A stretch of DNA of 64,000 nt, from NCBI RefSeq assembly GCF_018812025.1, contig NC_063061.1, positions 37,589,366-37,653,365 on the forward strand, given 5' to 3'. This DNA is from Megalobrama amblycephala (Eukaryota > Chordata > Actinopteri > Cypriniformes > Xenocyprididae). The translations under genes and the position numbers were made by a program. Numbering within the stretch: the stretch's first letter is position 1; each line of letters starts with the position of its first letter. Positions 21,191-32,308 of the stretch are shown piece by piece. The notes below the pieces were generated by a model. The model ran no database searches and was not told where the DNA came from. It saw only the letters and a list, made by a program, of their open reading frames with translations.

Positions 21191-21860
21191 GGCCATCACT
21201 AAATAATATGTTGTTATTTTGTGGTGTTTTTTTTTTTTCGTCACACCAAAAATATTCTCGTCACTTTATAGTATTAATATTGAACCACTGTACTCACATG
21301 AACTGATTTAAATATGTTTTTAGTACATTAATGGATCTTGAGAGAGGAAATGTCATTGCTCCCTATAGAGGCCTCACTGAGCCATCGGATTTCATCAAAA
21401 ATATCTTAATTTGTGTTCTGAAGATGAACGAAGGTTTTACGGGTGTGGAACGACATGAGTGTAAGTAATAAATGACAGAATTTTAATTTTTGGGTGAACT
21501 AACCCTTTAAGGACTCTGTATTCCCTCATCAAGCAGTTCAATTAATATCACACTCAGTCGTGCTGCTGATCGTGGTTGTGATTATGCCATAGGCTGCAGG
21601 TGATCATGTGACTGACATTCAGTCCAACAGCACAATAACATTTCTTATCATAATATTGTCACATCTGAATTTTCTCCAGGTTCAAATGCAGTCAAGATTC
21701 TGTGCTTCAGGGTGACGGCACAGCCTGGGGTAATTGGGGCAAATGGAGCTCAACGTGTGGTGGAACAGGAATCTGCGGCATCAAGACGCGGGTAGAAGAG
21801 CCAAAGGGAAGAGGAGATGACACCGCTCTCAATGACGCGCAAATGTACTGCTGTGATTAA

Positions 21861-22110
21861 GGTGATGTGATCTCAATCTAAACCTCAGACTGACACATAC
21901 TGCAGATCAACTAAATCTGTTTTTTCTTTCAGGTGTAGGAGGATGACAACAAGAACAGCAAGAAGACCAAATGGATTATAATAATTGATCATAATACTAC
22001 TATCACTGATATCATACTGTCAATCATGTTACCCTAAACCTTTTTACCTTTCTGAGGGCATGATTATATGCCCAACCTCATTTTAATATCTAGAAATAAA
22101 CATCATCTTA
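21861..22110 (+). other. VMO1-A 3' untranslated region with a probable intron
   Basis: Straight after the stop, AAG/GTGATG and, about 70 bases on, a pyrimidine tract ending TTTCAG/GTGTAGG give a plausible 3'UTR intron. Both borders and the following AGGATGACAACAAGAACAGC block are kept in VMO1-A to E. Confidence 0.5.
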
Positions 22111-22545
22111 CATTATTGAATGCCAACTAATTTTTGAGGGATATTAATCTCAAAATAATGCCTGATTTAAATCATTAACATTTGAGTGTTTCTTTACTTC
22201 TTGTTCTTTGTTCATGTCATTATCCACATCATGATTATGACTGATTAATCAAAAAATAAAAGCTTTGTGAAAAATGTGCCCATTTCCAAAAGATTTATTT
22301 CTCTAGACACTGAAGCATAAGTAATGTCATTACAATCTATATTTGAAAACACTTTACAGTAAGGTTTTATTTGTTAACATCAGTTAACTACATTAGTTCA
22401 CATGGACTAAAAAAGAACAATATTTCTACAGCACTTATTAATGTTAATTTCAACATTTACTAATACATTATTAAACTAACATGAACATTTGTTCACAAAT
22501 GTAGAGTGGGGATTTATACTTCGCTTTAAGGACAAATAGGGATGC

Positions 22546-22592
<47 letters not shown>

Positions 22593-23505
22593 CATACTGA
22601 GGGTTTAATGATGTACTTGCACCTCCTGCAGGATCTTTTTAGGCTCAACAGTCAAAATTACTCCAACATAAAAGAACAGTTTAGCCTTCAGGTTACTTTT
22701 GTGTGCATTAGGATGCCAACTAGATGTTTTAAATCATTAATGTAAACCTATTATCTCTTTAATTACAAATTATTAATATGAATGTGATTCTGTCACCATT
22801 TTATCTAATATTTAGCATTTATTCTTCATCTTAAAAGTTATTAAGCATTTAGCGAACAAACAAATCCAAATTGACAAAACAAAATCTGAAAAGCATCATG
22901 TTGCCATGAATTTGCAATTTTTTTTCTCATCAATTAATTTTTTATAATGTGGGAACATTTTAGTTTTGTCACATTGTGACATTCCACTCACTTCAATAGC
23001 GGACATGGTATAAAAACGACTAATCTATATCAATTAATTTAGCAGACAATATGCAAAATGTACAAACACAAGCAATTTATTCACAAATTGGCGATAATAT
23101 TAAAGCGCTCCAATGTGAGTTACAAAATTTGTACAGAGATGAAACTGCAAGCAATAGAGCCTCAAATTGTTTTAATTTCTGATTTTTTTGTTCTGTGAAA
23201 CACAAAATGAGATGTTATGCAGAATGTTCACACTGCACTTTTACACATAATAAAAGTTTTTAAATCGCTTTGCTTAAAAAAAAGACAAAAGAGCACCATA
23301 AAAGTAAACTGAAACTACAAAATGCAATCCATTTGAGTTTGTTTGGTGTTGTTGATGAAAAAGACCATTGGTTCTCGTATGTCATGTGACCAGCCAATCA
23401 CAACATGTTAAGTTTAAATATATGCAACAATAGAATTTTCCTGCATTATTCCTTCACAGACTCTTACTTTTTTAATTTTATATTTTGTGATGGTATTTTT
23501 TTAAG
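22111..23505. other. AT-rich spacer with an (AT)n microsatellite
   Basis: No supported gene. An (AT)n run of about 45 bases lies at 22543-22588; the second tandem unit has a much shorter run plus about 60 bases missing here. The part up to about 22480 is the VMO1 3' flank that recurs, diverged, at 24585-25145. Confidence 0.5.
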
Positions 23506-23910
23506 GTTCCTCAAGAGGAAACAGAAGAAACTGACATGTCATTACGGAGGTCAGGAGAGTCATGTGATCTCAGTGAAGCAGCATTGCTCTAATCGGTGTT
23601 GATTGGTCTTCTTTTATCTGTTTTCTCAGAACTCTTCATCACCTGGACAGACTGAAAACACTTGTGGACGACATGAGCGAGAGGAAGGCCAGAGCAGAGG
23701 ATGATGGGACAGATTGTACACACACACCAGCAGCTAATATCACAAACGGTGCCAGAATCAAGAAGCATTTATGAATCAGAGATCAAAGACTGATATTATC
23801 CTACAGATACAGAGACGCTTCATGGATCATATTTGCTTAAAGTTTCAATTCCTGCTTCATGGTGTCTATTTTTCATGAAAACGTCATGAAAGAGAAAAAG
23901 TGTAAATAAA
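23506..23910 (+). CDS. Two terminal exons of an unidentified gene, with polyA signal
   Basis: A 44-bp candidate exon (23506-23549, after TTTTTTTAAG and before GTCAGG) and a second exon from 23630 (after TTTTCTCAG) to the TGA at 23772-23774 are separated by an 80-bp GT..AG intron. Exon 1 ends with two bases of a codon and exon 2 starts with one, so the frame continues through the junction. The predicted tail is about 62 residues and hydrophilic: acidic start (P-Q-E-E-T-E-E-T), a probable helix with L-D-R-L-K-T-L-V-D-D-M, and a basic end (I-K-K-H-L). AATAAA follows at 23905-23910. No upstream exon or family could be identified. The second tandem unit keeps it unchanged. Confidence 0.4.
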
Positions 23911-24169
23911 TGATCAAGCAAAGTTGTTTCAAAGGGCACATGCTTTTATAAGCAATGAGCAACATTTGACTAGATCAGTGTTTGTTTAAAGTTTTTATGT
24001 TTAGGTCATTGACTTGCACAATCATTTAGTTGTGTCTTGATCGCTGGCTGGAACAATAATATGGTTAAATACTGATTCTTTTGCTAACTGAATGTGGTCG
24101 GTGAGTATTTATTTCTTTCCAACCCTATGACTTCAGAAGTTGAATTGTCTGAAAATACATTTATGACAT

Positions 24170-24418
24170 TTAACGGGTTAATTCACCCAAAAATTTGATT
24201 TCTGTCATTAATTACTCACCCTCATGTCGTTCCACACCCGTAAGACCTTCGTTCATCTTCGGAACACAAATTAAGATATTTTTGATGAAATCCGAGGGTA
24301 TCTGAATCACACGTAGGCAGGAACGTCATTGCATCTTTTGAGGTCCAGAAAGTTGTTAAAACAGTCAACGTGACTGCAGTGATTCAACCTTAATATTAAT
24401 ATTATGAAGCGACGAGAA
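24170..24418. mobile_element. One arm of a TTAA-type foldback element
   Basis: It starts TTTAACGGGTTAATTCACCC and follows the arm consensus seen at 18295 and 54251 (CATGTCGTTCCACACCCGTA, TCTTCGGAACACAAATTAAG) but stops near 24418 without a matching opposite arm. A truncated copy. Confidence 0.65.
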
Positions 24419-24584
24419 GGTATACAAAAGAGGTAAGACTATTGTGTATATATACACCTCTTGTCATTAATGACTTGATTAACTGATTGTGCTCCACTTG
24501 TGTTAATTAATTAGGTTAATTATCTGAAACTGCCCCTCCTGAACTTTGTTAATAAAACATCAAATTAAAGTGTAATATTGACAA

Positions 24585-25145
24585 CCCTGTTACCCTAAAC
24601 TTTCTTACCCTTCTGAGGGCATAATTATATCCCAATGTGTTTATTTAGCTAAAATGGCCAATTCTAAAAATTCTTTTGATGCGACACAAATTCAAATCTC
24701 ATTTTAATAACTTTAATATTTGGTTCAGTTGCATTCTTGGTTGACATCCATATCTAGAAATAAACATTCTTACATTATTGGATGCGTATTTATTAGTTTT
24801 TTTTTGTTTTGTTATTTGACGGATATTAATCTCAAACTAACGCCAGACTGAAATCATTAACATCTGAATATTTCTTTACTTCTTGTTCATGTAATTTCTC
24901 CACATGACTGATTAATCAAATAATAAATTATGTGAAAATGTGAAAAAATATGTCCATTTCCAAAAGAAATAATTTTACTGAAGCATAAGTGAAGTCTTTA
25001 TAATAAATATTTGATAACACATTACAATGAGATTTTATTTGTGTTAACATTAGTTAACTACTAGTTAACATGGACGAAGAATGAACAATACTTCTACAGC
25101 ACTTATTAATGTTAATTTCAACATTTACTAATACATTATTAAAAT
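24585..25145. repeat. Diverged second copy of the VMO1 3' flank
   Basis: Resembles 22020-22480 in order and content (GTTACCCTAAAC, TCTAGAAATAAACAT, GACTGATTAATCAAA, ACAGCACTTATTAATGTTAA) at roughly 85-90% by eye. This suggests that another VMO1 unit once ended here. Confidence 0.55.
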
Positions 25146-25299
25146 CACAAGTTGTATTTGTCCATTTGTCTTATTGTGTGTTTACATGCATTGATTGTAA
25201 TATTTGAGATCAGTTTTCCTGTTTCTCAGTCGTTTAGTTTTGCATCACTATCTGTCTGGAACCAGAGTATCACGATATTGATCAAATCTGATGCCTTGA

Positions 25300-25650
25300 G
25301 CGACTCTATACGCTTTAACTATTTTTGTCTTGTTCTTCAGTTCAAACATCTAAACTTTCTTAAATCAAGATACACTTGAGAATCAAAATGACTTGTTTTC
25401 TGAGGAAAGTATCAAATGAAGTGGGTTTATGCTTGAGTCAAGAACAAATATCTGTCAATGTGGTCAGAAATATAGTATTGTTTTCTCTTTGAATTAAGTT
25501 TATTTTTTCTGACCACATTGGCACATGTGTTTTCCTGAAAACAAGACTTTTTACGTCTCAAGTAAATGCATTTTAAAAATACATTTAATAATGTGTGGAT
25601 ATTTGTGCTGGAAAACAAGACAAAAATACTAGTCAGAGTATTATATTTTT
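25300..25650. repeat. Small inverted-repeat element in the spacer
   Basis: Inverted pairs include CAATGTGGTCAGAAA (about 25458) with TTTCTGACCACATTGG (about 25507). Further out, CTTGAGAATCAAAATGACTT pairs loosely with the complement ending ACGTCTCAAG. MITE-like, no coding capacity. Repeated at about 35780-36130. Confidence 0.5.
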
Positions 25651-26947
25651 TGCAGTGTTTGCTGTGCAGGTTGTACTCAGGACTAATGAAGCAGAGTGGG
25701 ATTTACAAGCCTGCTTTGAGTGCACTGACTGGACCGTTTTTAGGGCTGCTGCCATGGACCGGGAAGAGCTCACGGATTGTAAGTACCCCACAACACTGTC
25801 CAATCAACAATTGGCCATTGATTTGACTTCTGAGGTTTTTGATTTTTATTGCAGGTTTGAAAAACCCCGTCTCACACCAGTTCTGACCTTCTCTCCATAC
25901 TCCAACACCTCCAGCACTTCAGGTCTGTGAAAAGGATGTGTGTCGGGTCTTCCAGAAACAGAAGACAAGAAAAGCACCAGGCCCAGATGTCTGAAATCCT
26001 GTGCCACAAATCTTCAACAGATCACTGGAGCTGTGCGACGTTCCTTCCTGCTTCAAATGCTCCACCATCATCCCAATTCTGAAGAAACCCAAAATCACAG
26101 GACTGGATGACTACAGATCTATTGTCTTAACATCTGTGGTCATGAAGTCATTTGAAAGACTGGTGCTGGCCTGCCTGAAGGACATCACTGGACCCTCACT
26201 GGACGACTCCCTGCAGTTTGTTTATCGAGGTCAGTGGATGATTCAGTCAAAATGAGACTGCATTATATCTTACAACATCTCGACAGAGCACTGAACACCA
26301 GAACGGCTAGGCATAAGAACAGTTTCTTCCTCGTATGTTTGTAGTATTTTGATTTGGTGATTACTTTTTCCTTTGGAGTTTGGAGTGAAATTCTCTTTGT
26401 CTTTAAATCTAGATTAAAGACGCATCTCTTTAGCCAAGCGTTCACATAATGCATCTCATATCAGATCAATTGCCCATGATTATCTTTGCTTAATGTAATG
26501 AACAGCAGCTATGCTAATTATTCTCCATTTGCTTTTCTGTTTTACGTCGGGACGCCCGTCCTGAGGTGACTAGAGAGGACATCAGCTTCAGTTTGGATCC
26601 AGCCTCTTATGAACACTTCAGATGACCAACAAATGTGAAGAGACTCCTGTGAGGACTTCAGATGAAGCAACATCTGGATCAACATGCACATTCCCAAATT
26701 TCTATATCCTAATTATTGTTAACATGTAATCATTAATCTGCTAACAGTGATTGTAAATTAAATTGCCTAAATTATTATATCGTTAGCTAACTGCATGATT
26801 ATATATGTACATTTCTGAAACCACATACATTGGACAGTCACCTCCAATAACAGATTACTCTAAATTGTAATGTTGACATTCATTCTCTGTAAGAAGAATG
26901 CATTGAAACGATATCTATTGTGAAAAACGTTAAATAAATGTGAATTG
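25651..26947 (+). pseudogene. LINE remnant B
   Basis: The 5' part keeps a linker region before the RT (W-D-L-Q-A-C-F-E-C-T-D-W near 25700). RT fragments follow (26001-26255: S-T-I-I-P-I-L-K-K, D-D-Y-R-S-I-V-L-T-S), then the same 3' tail ending AAATAAATGTGAATTGAATT. It shares with LINE C, but not with LINE A or the copy at 62.2 kb, a loss of about 30 bases after GCCCAGATG, which makes B and C sister copies. Confidence 0.8.
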
Positions 26948-27919
26948 AATTGTTTTATTTGTGATTGAGTGTAGAGCAATTGCCATTGGATATGATTGTC
27001 ATCTTTAGTGGTTACAATTGTTAGATTTTGCTTGTTTTGTATCTTTGCCATTTACCCGTTGTGCAACTTTTGAATGTTTTCTAATAAACTTGGTTGTACA
27101 TTTGCAATAAACACACTGTGGTGGTTGCTCTCTTGAGTTCTCCTCATCTCTTGCGAGATGATGGGGTTACAAATCATTATTTATTTTTTTTTAGGCATTT
27201 TACCAAGAAAAAACGTTTTCAAGGACACTGACGGTTAAACGTAAGATCAGTGTTTATATTTTTGTGTGTTCACGTACAGGTCATTGATGTGCTCTCGGTG
27301 CTCCTGGCCGCTCGTTTGGTAGAACCAGGATATCACAATACTGATAAACTATAAATGTAGTCTGAAGATGTTTTGATCGGCTCAAAAAATGATCAGAAAA
27401 AAGAATCCTTTTTTACTGACCCCGGGGTTGGTTTTAGTTTATAAACCAAACAATTCATTTAAAGTGGCTTTAATTGTTAATATTTTCTTGTTTCTTGACT
27501 ATTCTTGTGTAAGACTGCCCTTGTGTAACTTCTTTTCGTTATGTTATCTGCACATCATGGACACACCTAGACAAAACCAGAACTAGGCTTTATACACTCA
27601 CGCAAACAGGAACTCAAGACACGAATGCATTTGAACATCTGCCCTCTCTTACTTGTTATTATATTTCTTAATATGCCATATATGGTATGGGTTGATCTTT
27701 GAGTACTACGATTGGACGGCCTGGACATCGTGGATGATTTTGCTAAATCTTGTGTATAAATATGAGGCTTCTTCCTTAACTTGAGAATGTTATGGTACAC
27801 CGTCTCTGTGTCTGCTTGATCAACTGATGATAGATAGATTTGAGGCTGCAGATAGTCTACCTGAAAATTAATCTAACAATCAGTATATTTTTTTTATCGG
27901 TCAGGTCAGTGCTGTAGCA
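26948..27919 (+). promoter_or_regulatory. Upstream region of VMO1-B
   Basis: Matches the region before VMO1-A. TATA-like boxes lie at 27350-27356 and 27755-27762, the latter 158 bases before the ATG. A T-rich run and CGGTCAG end 15 bases before the ATG, a probable splice acceptor for a non-coding first exon. Confidence 0.45.
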
Positions 27920-30900
27920 ATGCGTCGCCTCCTTTCCATGTTTTTACTGCTAGCCATTATTGGGCAGCATGTGAGCGTTCAGTCCACAGTAAGACCATAT
28001 GAGCGGAGCACACACAGAAGTTACAAATCAGTGTTATCAGTGTTGACCGTGTCTAACGGAATGTCCTGGGGGTCGTGGGGGGATCAGGACATGTGTCCAA
28101 GGGGAATGTATGCCGCAGGATTCAGTCTGAGGGTAAGTTGGGCATTGATTTTATTTTGCTAATACACTGGTGGATTAGTGCTTCAGAGCCTCAAAGGTTC
28201 AAAACTGTTCAGTTGTTGTTAGTCATTTAATCTCCAGGGAACTGCACCTGTTTAAGATTTTTTTTAAGGGTCTGTATAATACTAAAGAACATAAAGATAA
28301 ACGTTACTATGGGTTGGGTTAGCGTCAGCTCTTTTAAATGGATGATTGTTTTTAATGTTGTTTTAAGGTGGAAGAATCATCTTATATTATGAATGATGAT
28401 ACATCACTCAATGGGATTCGTCTTCACTGTGTCTATCCATCCAAAGGCTCACATGAGCTCTATGAAACAATTGAGTCCGACGTAGGAAAGTAATGGGCTC
28501 AGATTATATCGAATTCTTACATGAAGTGTTTATTCTACATAAATAAATGGAGGATTTTCTTGAAAATAATAATGAATTTTCTCAAGAAACCTCTGTCTTT
28601 TCTTCAGCTGGGGTGAATGGAAAGATATCAAGTGGTGTCCTTCTGGATTCTTAAAAGCTTTCCAGCTGAGAGTCGAATCTTCCCTAGGAGTTGGTGATGA
28701 TACGGCCGCAAACAACATCAGGTGAGAATGTGCTGCTGTAAGTCATGCTGGATTTATTTTGCCATTTAAAGGGTTAGTTCACACAAAAATGAAAATAATG
28801 TCATTAATTACTCACTCTCATGTCGTTCCACACCTGTAAGACCTTCGTTTATCTTCGGAACACAATTTAAGATATTTTTGTTGAAATCCGATGGCTCCGT
28901 GAGGCCTGCACAGCCAACAATGACATTTCCTCTCTCAAGATCCATTAATGTACTAAAAACATATTTAAATCAGTTCATGTGAGTACAGTGGTTCAATATT
29001 AACATTATAAAGTGACAAGAATATTTTTGGTGCACCAAAAAAACAAAATAACGTCTGTTACAGCCACTGCCATAACACAAGAGAGGGATAAGACAACGGC
29101 TCGGTCAAATCGGTCAGCTACCGCATTTGTCTCCAGCTGAGAAAGCTGATGTTATGGAATTGGTGAGTACGTTTTCAGTGTTGTTCAGCAACATTCCCGG
29201 CCAGACGTCAGTTATCGAGCATGATATTGATGTGGGTTTTACGCCACCTATAAAACAGCATCCATATCGTGTTCGATAACTGACGTCTGGCCGGGAATGT
29301 TGCTGAACAACACTGAAAACGTACTCACCAATTCCATAACATCAGCTTTCTCAGCTGGAGACAAATGCGGTAGCTGACTGGACAAAGTTAAGAGCATCTC
29401 TGAATTGTTCAACCTACCCTGAACTATACACCTTGATGGTCCTTCGTCTGCCTCATCCATCCGTTCAGATGCGAGCAGCCCGACAGCAGATATTTCACAC
29501 TCTGAAACGCAAGGTAGACCACTCTTTGGATTTTTGGCACCCGAATTTCTCTCGTAATAGGCTTTAATCATGTTCACATGGCATACTCGAGAACTCTGAC
29601 GGCGGTCAGGAGTAAGAATGACATAGTCTCGATCTGACAACTTCTTTTTAATCACATAAGGGCCAGTATAACGAGCTTGCAATAACCCACCAAGTACTGG
29701 TAACAAAACCAAAACTTTGCCACCGGGGCTAAAACTCCGTTCTCTGGCTTTCTTATCAAACCGAGTTTTCATTTTCTCTTGCGCCTTCTCAAGATTTTGC
29801 TTGGCCAATTCACGGACTTGGTATAAACGTGTATAAAATTGTGAAACGTACTCAGGAAGAGTGCTGCTTTTTGGATAAGAAAGCCATTTTTCTTTTAGTA
29901 CGGCCAAAGGACCGCGCGGATTGTGGCCAAAAACCAGTTCTGCAGGGCTAAACCCAAGTGATTCTTGTACCACCTCTCGTGAAGCAAAAAGCAACCAAGG
30001 AATTCCCTCTTCCCAGTCCCTCTCAAGCTCAAAACAGTAAGAGCGCAGCATAGACTTCAGGGTCTGGTGAAACCTCTCCAGTGCACCCTGGCTCTCAGGA
30101 TGATAGGCGGCAGAGACGTTATGCTTAATATCACGTCGCTTAAGCACTTGAGAGAACGTACGAGACATAAAATTTGTTCCCCGGGCACTTTGTATCACTC
30201 TTGGTAAACTGAAAACTGAGAAAAACTTGATGAGTGCCTTAGTGATGGCTCTAGCAGTGACAGAACGCAAAGGAACCGCCTCAGGGAAACGCATAGTCAC
30301 GCACATAATAGTTAATAGGTACGTGTACCCAGACTTTGAATGCGGAAAAGGTCCAACACAGTCAATTATTACGTGCTCAAACGGCTCCGAAACCATGGGA
30401 ATTGGATAAAGCAGTGCAGGCTGAATTATTTGGTTGGGCACTCATGACAAGTCTGACAAAAACGTGAAACATCTCTTTTTAAGCCGGGCCAATAAAAATT
30501 CAGCAAAATCCGGTCATATGTTTTTGCGACACCTAAATGACCAGCCAAACTGTTATGTGCAACGCTTAAAATCATGTCACGATAAACTACTGGAACTACA
30601 ATTTGCATGACTGTATTCCAGTCATCAGGAGATTTAGGAGACACCCATTTGCTCACTAAGATCTCATTTTTGAGAAAATATGCCTGGGACACCGACTGGT
30701 TGAACCAATTCAAACAATGGGGCAAGAGTTAAATCTGACCTTTGGGCAGCAATTAATTTATCTGGACACAGAGACAAATCAACATGATCTTTACCAGCAC
30801 CATTCTCAGCACTCACGGGAATCCGATCTGCTTTTTCCTGTGGAGAAACAGAGAGCATCAGGATTTGCAATGAGCGTGTCGCATAAATCCACTTCATCTG

Positions 30901-32308
30901 AAATGAAACGATCAACTTGGCCATAGAGCGGAACGGACTGGCCCCCGTATCCCGAAGAATACGAACAGGTACAGGCTTACACAAACTGGGAATAAACAGT
31001 TCCACAATGCAGGAAAGGTCCATAACCAGTTTTAGTGAGACGGGCATCACCATCAGACTCGGGCGTAATGCAGTCAAATTTCGAACTGGAATCAACGGAG
31101 ATCAAACCAACAGATTTTGTAGAACAGGGCAGTTTGCAATTAAATGACCAGAGGCCTTACAATAAAAGCAAACCCTATCACCAGTCGAAACAGTAGGCTT
31201 ACCATTAAACGATTTGCGAGGCGGAACAGGTGGATCAACAGGAACTTTATCTCGTGATTTTTGAACGTCCTTGAATGTGACTTTATGCGTTAAAACGAAG
31301 TAATCGGCCAGAGTAGCAGCCTTGTGGAGCGTGTCTGCTTTCTGTTCGTTTACTTAAGTAGCAAGGGCGGAAGGAACACAACTCTTAAATTCTTCCATAA
31401 GGATTAATTGTCTAACCTGCTCTCTGCTCTCGGCTTTTTGAGACGCACACCAACAATCAAAAAAAATTTCCTTTTCACGCGCAAACTCAACATAAGTCTG
31501 ATTCGGAAGTTTCACGTGTTGTCTAAATCTCTGTCTATATGCCTCTGGGACCAACTCGTAGGCTTTTAATATAGCAGCTTTAACAATCGTATAATCAGCA
31601 GATTCTTCGAAGCATATACCTTGCTGATTCATAACGTCTGAACGGCCATCACTAAATATGTTGTTATTTTGTGGTGTTTTTTTTTTCGTCACACCAAAAA
31701 TATTCTCGTCACTTTATAGTATTAATATTGAACCACTGTACTCACATGAACTGATTTAAATATGTTTTTAGTACATTAATGGATCTTGAGAGAGGAAATG
31801 TCATTGCTCCCTATAGAGGCCTCACTGAGCCATCGGATTTCATCAAAAATATCTTAATTTGTGTTCTGAAGATGAACGAAGGTTTTACGGGTGTGGAACG
31901 ACATGAGTGTAAGTAATAAATGACAGAATTTTAATTTTTGGGTGAACTAACCCTTTAAGGACTCTGTATTCCCTCATCAAGCAGTTCAATTAATATCACA
32001 CTCAGTCGTGCTGCTGATCGTGGTTGTGATTATGCCATAGGCTGCAGGTGATCATGTGACTGACATTCAGTCCAACAGCACAATAACATTTCTTATCATA
32101 ATATTGTCACATCTGAATTTTCTCCAGGTTCAAATGCAGTCAAGATTCTGTGCTTCAGGGTGACGGCACAGCCTGGGGTAATTGGGGCAAATGGAGCTCA
32201 ACGTGTGGTGGAACAGGAATCTGCGGCATCAAGACGCGGGTAGAAGAGCCAAAGGGAAGAGGAGATGACACCGCTCTCAATGACGCGCAAATGTACTGCT
32301 GTGATTAA
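27920..32308 (+). CDS. vmo1: VMO1-B, vitelline membrane outer layer protein 1 homologue
   Basis: Four coding exons (27920-28132, 28368-28489, 28608-28721, 32128-32308) join in frame to 630 bases, 209 residues plus stop, the usual size of VMO1. All borders are GT..AG. Residues 1-22 form a signal peptide (basic start, L-L-L-A-I-I-G core, ending S-V-Q-S), so the product should be secreted. Three repeats follow, each with a D-D-T-x-x-N motif: [20 protein letters not shown] and D-D-T-A-L-N-D-A-Q. These correspond to the three sheets of the VMO-I beta-prism. Eight cysteines fit four disulphides. In birds VMO-I is an egg outer-layer protein; the role in fish is not settled. Intron 3 holds the 3.2-kb foldback insertion, which must be spliced out. 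This is the intact partner of VMO1-A. Confidence 0.9.
29113..29378. repeat. 106-bp perfect inverted repeat, copy B
   Basis: Arms 29113-29218 and 29273-29378 with a 54-bp spacer, as at 18638-18903. Confidence 0.85.
29248..30725 (-). pseudogene. Gmr1-like integrase, copy B
   Basis: Same zinc domain (30725-30426), frameshift near 30435 and core/C-terminal frame (30441-29248) as in copy A, with the same alanine in place of the second catalytic aspartate. The substitution was therefore present before the tandem duplication. Confidence 0.85.
30664..31180 (-). pseudogene. Gmr1-like protease and zinc knuckle, copy B
   Basis: D-T-G-A-S protease motif near 30955 and C-x2-C-x4-H-x4-C knuckle near 31130-31175, same as copy A. 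Confidence 0.75.
31354..31692 (-). pseudogene. Gmr1-like gag capsid fragment, copy B, better preserved
   Basis: Open for 112 codons: A-D-Y-T-I-V-K-A-A-I-L-K-A-Y-E-L-V-P, then R-Q-R-F-R and W-C-A-S-Q-K-A, then L-I-L-M-E-E-F-K-S-C-V-P. The spacing of these blocks is that of a SCAN-like capsid domain. It runs off into the foldback arm at its N-terminal side, so no gag start is present. Confidence 0.7.

Larger units (their letters stand above)
18295..21506. mobile_element. TTAA-flanked foldback element in VMO1-A intron 3, carrying a retroelement
   Basis: It begins AGGGTTAGTTCAC and ends GTGAACTAACCCT, with TTAA at 18291-18294 and 21507-21510. The outer arms (about 18295-18575 and 21235-21506) are diverged inverted repeats of a common non-autonomous family also seen at 24175 and 54251. 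TTAA duplication is the hallmark of piggyBac-type integration. Introns 3 of VMO1-C and E have a single TTTAAAGACTC at the same place, the empty site. Between the arms lies about 2.65 kb of Gmr1-like retroelement on the minus strand. Confidence 0.75.
17452..21860 (+). pseudogene. vmo1: VMO1-A, vitelline membrane outer layer protein 1 homologue, exon 1 frameshifted
   Basis: Exons by comparison with copy B: 17452-17657, 17893-18014, 18133-18246, 21680-21860. Exons 2-4 match B almost perfectly ([32 protein letters not shown], ending Y-C-C-D and TAA). Exon 1 encodes the signal peptide but is 7 bases shorter than in B because of several small indels between about 17548 and 17631, so the frame is lost before the first cysteine. 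Intron 3 is 3.4 kb because it contains a TTAA-flanked foldback element. The indels lie close together in otherwise near-identical DNA, so a sequencing or assembly error is possible and the gene could be intact in life. Confidence 0.85.
15411..25920 (+). repeat. Tandem unit 1 (about 10.5 kb)
   Basis: From the LINE A reverse-transcriptase region to the same point in LINE B. It contains VMO1-A, the foldback/Gmr1 insertion, the unidentified terminal exons and the spacer. It is nearly identical to unit 2 apart from clustered small indels and the (AT)n difference. Confidence 0.85.
28770..31954. mobile_element. TTAA-flanked foldback element with Gmr1-like cargo, VMO1-B intron 3
   Basis: Same element as in VMO1-A, with TTAA at 28766-28769 and 31955-31958. 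It is 27 bases shorter than in A, the difference lying in the indel-rich gag part. Confidence 0.75.

Noticed and set aside
22542..22745. Frame starting with an I-Y-I-Y run
   Set aside because: Translation of the (AT)n microsatellite.
29248..30441. Gmr1-like integrase as a domesticated host gene
   Set aside because: The long open frame is identical in two very recent duplicates, lacks an ATG start, follows a frameshift and lies inside a mobile element, so recent insertion is the simpler explanation.
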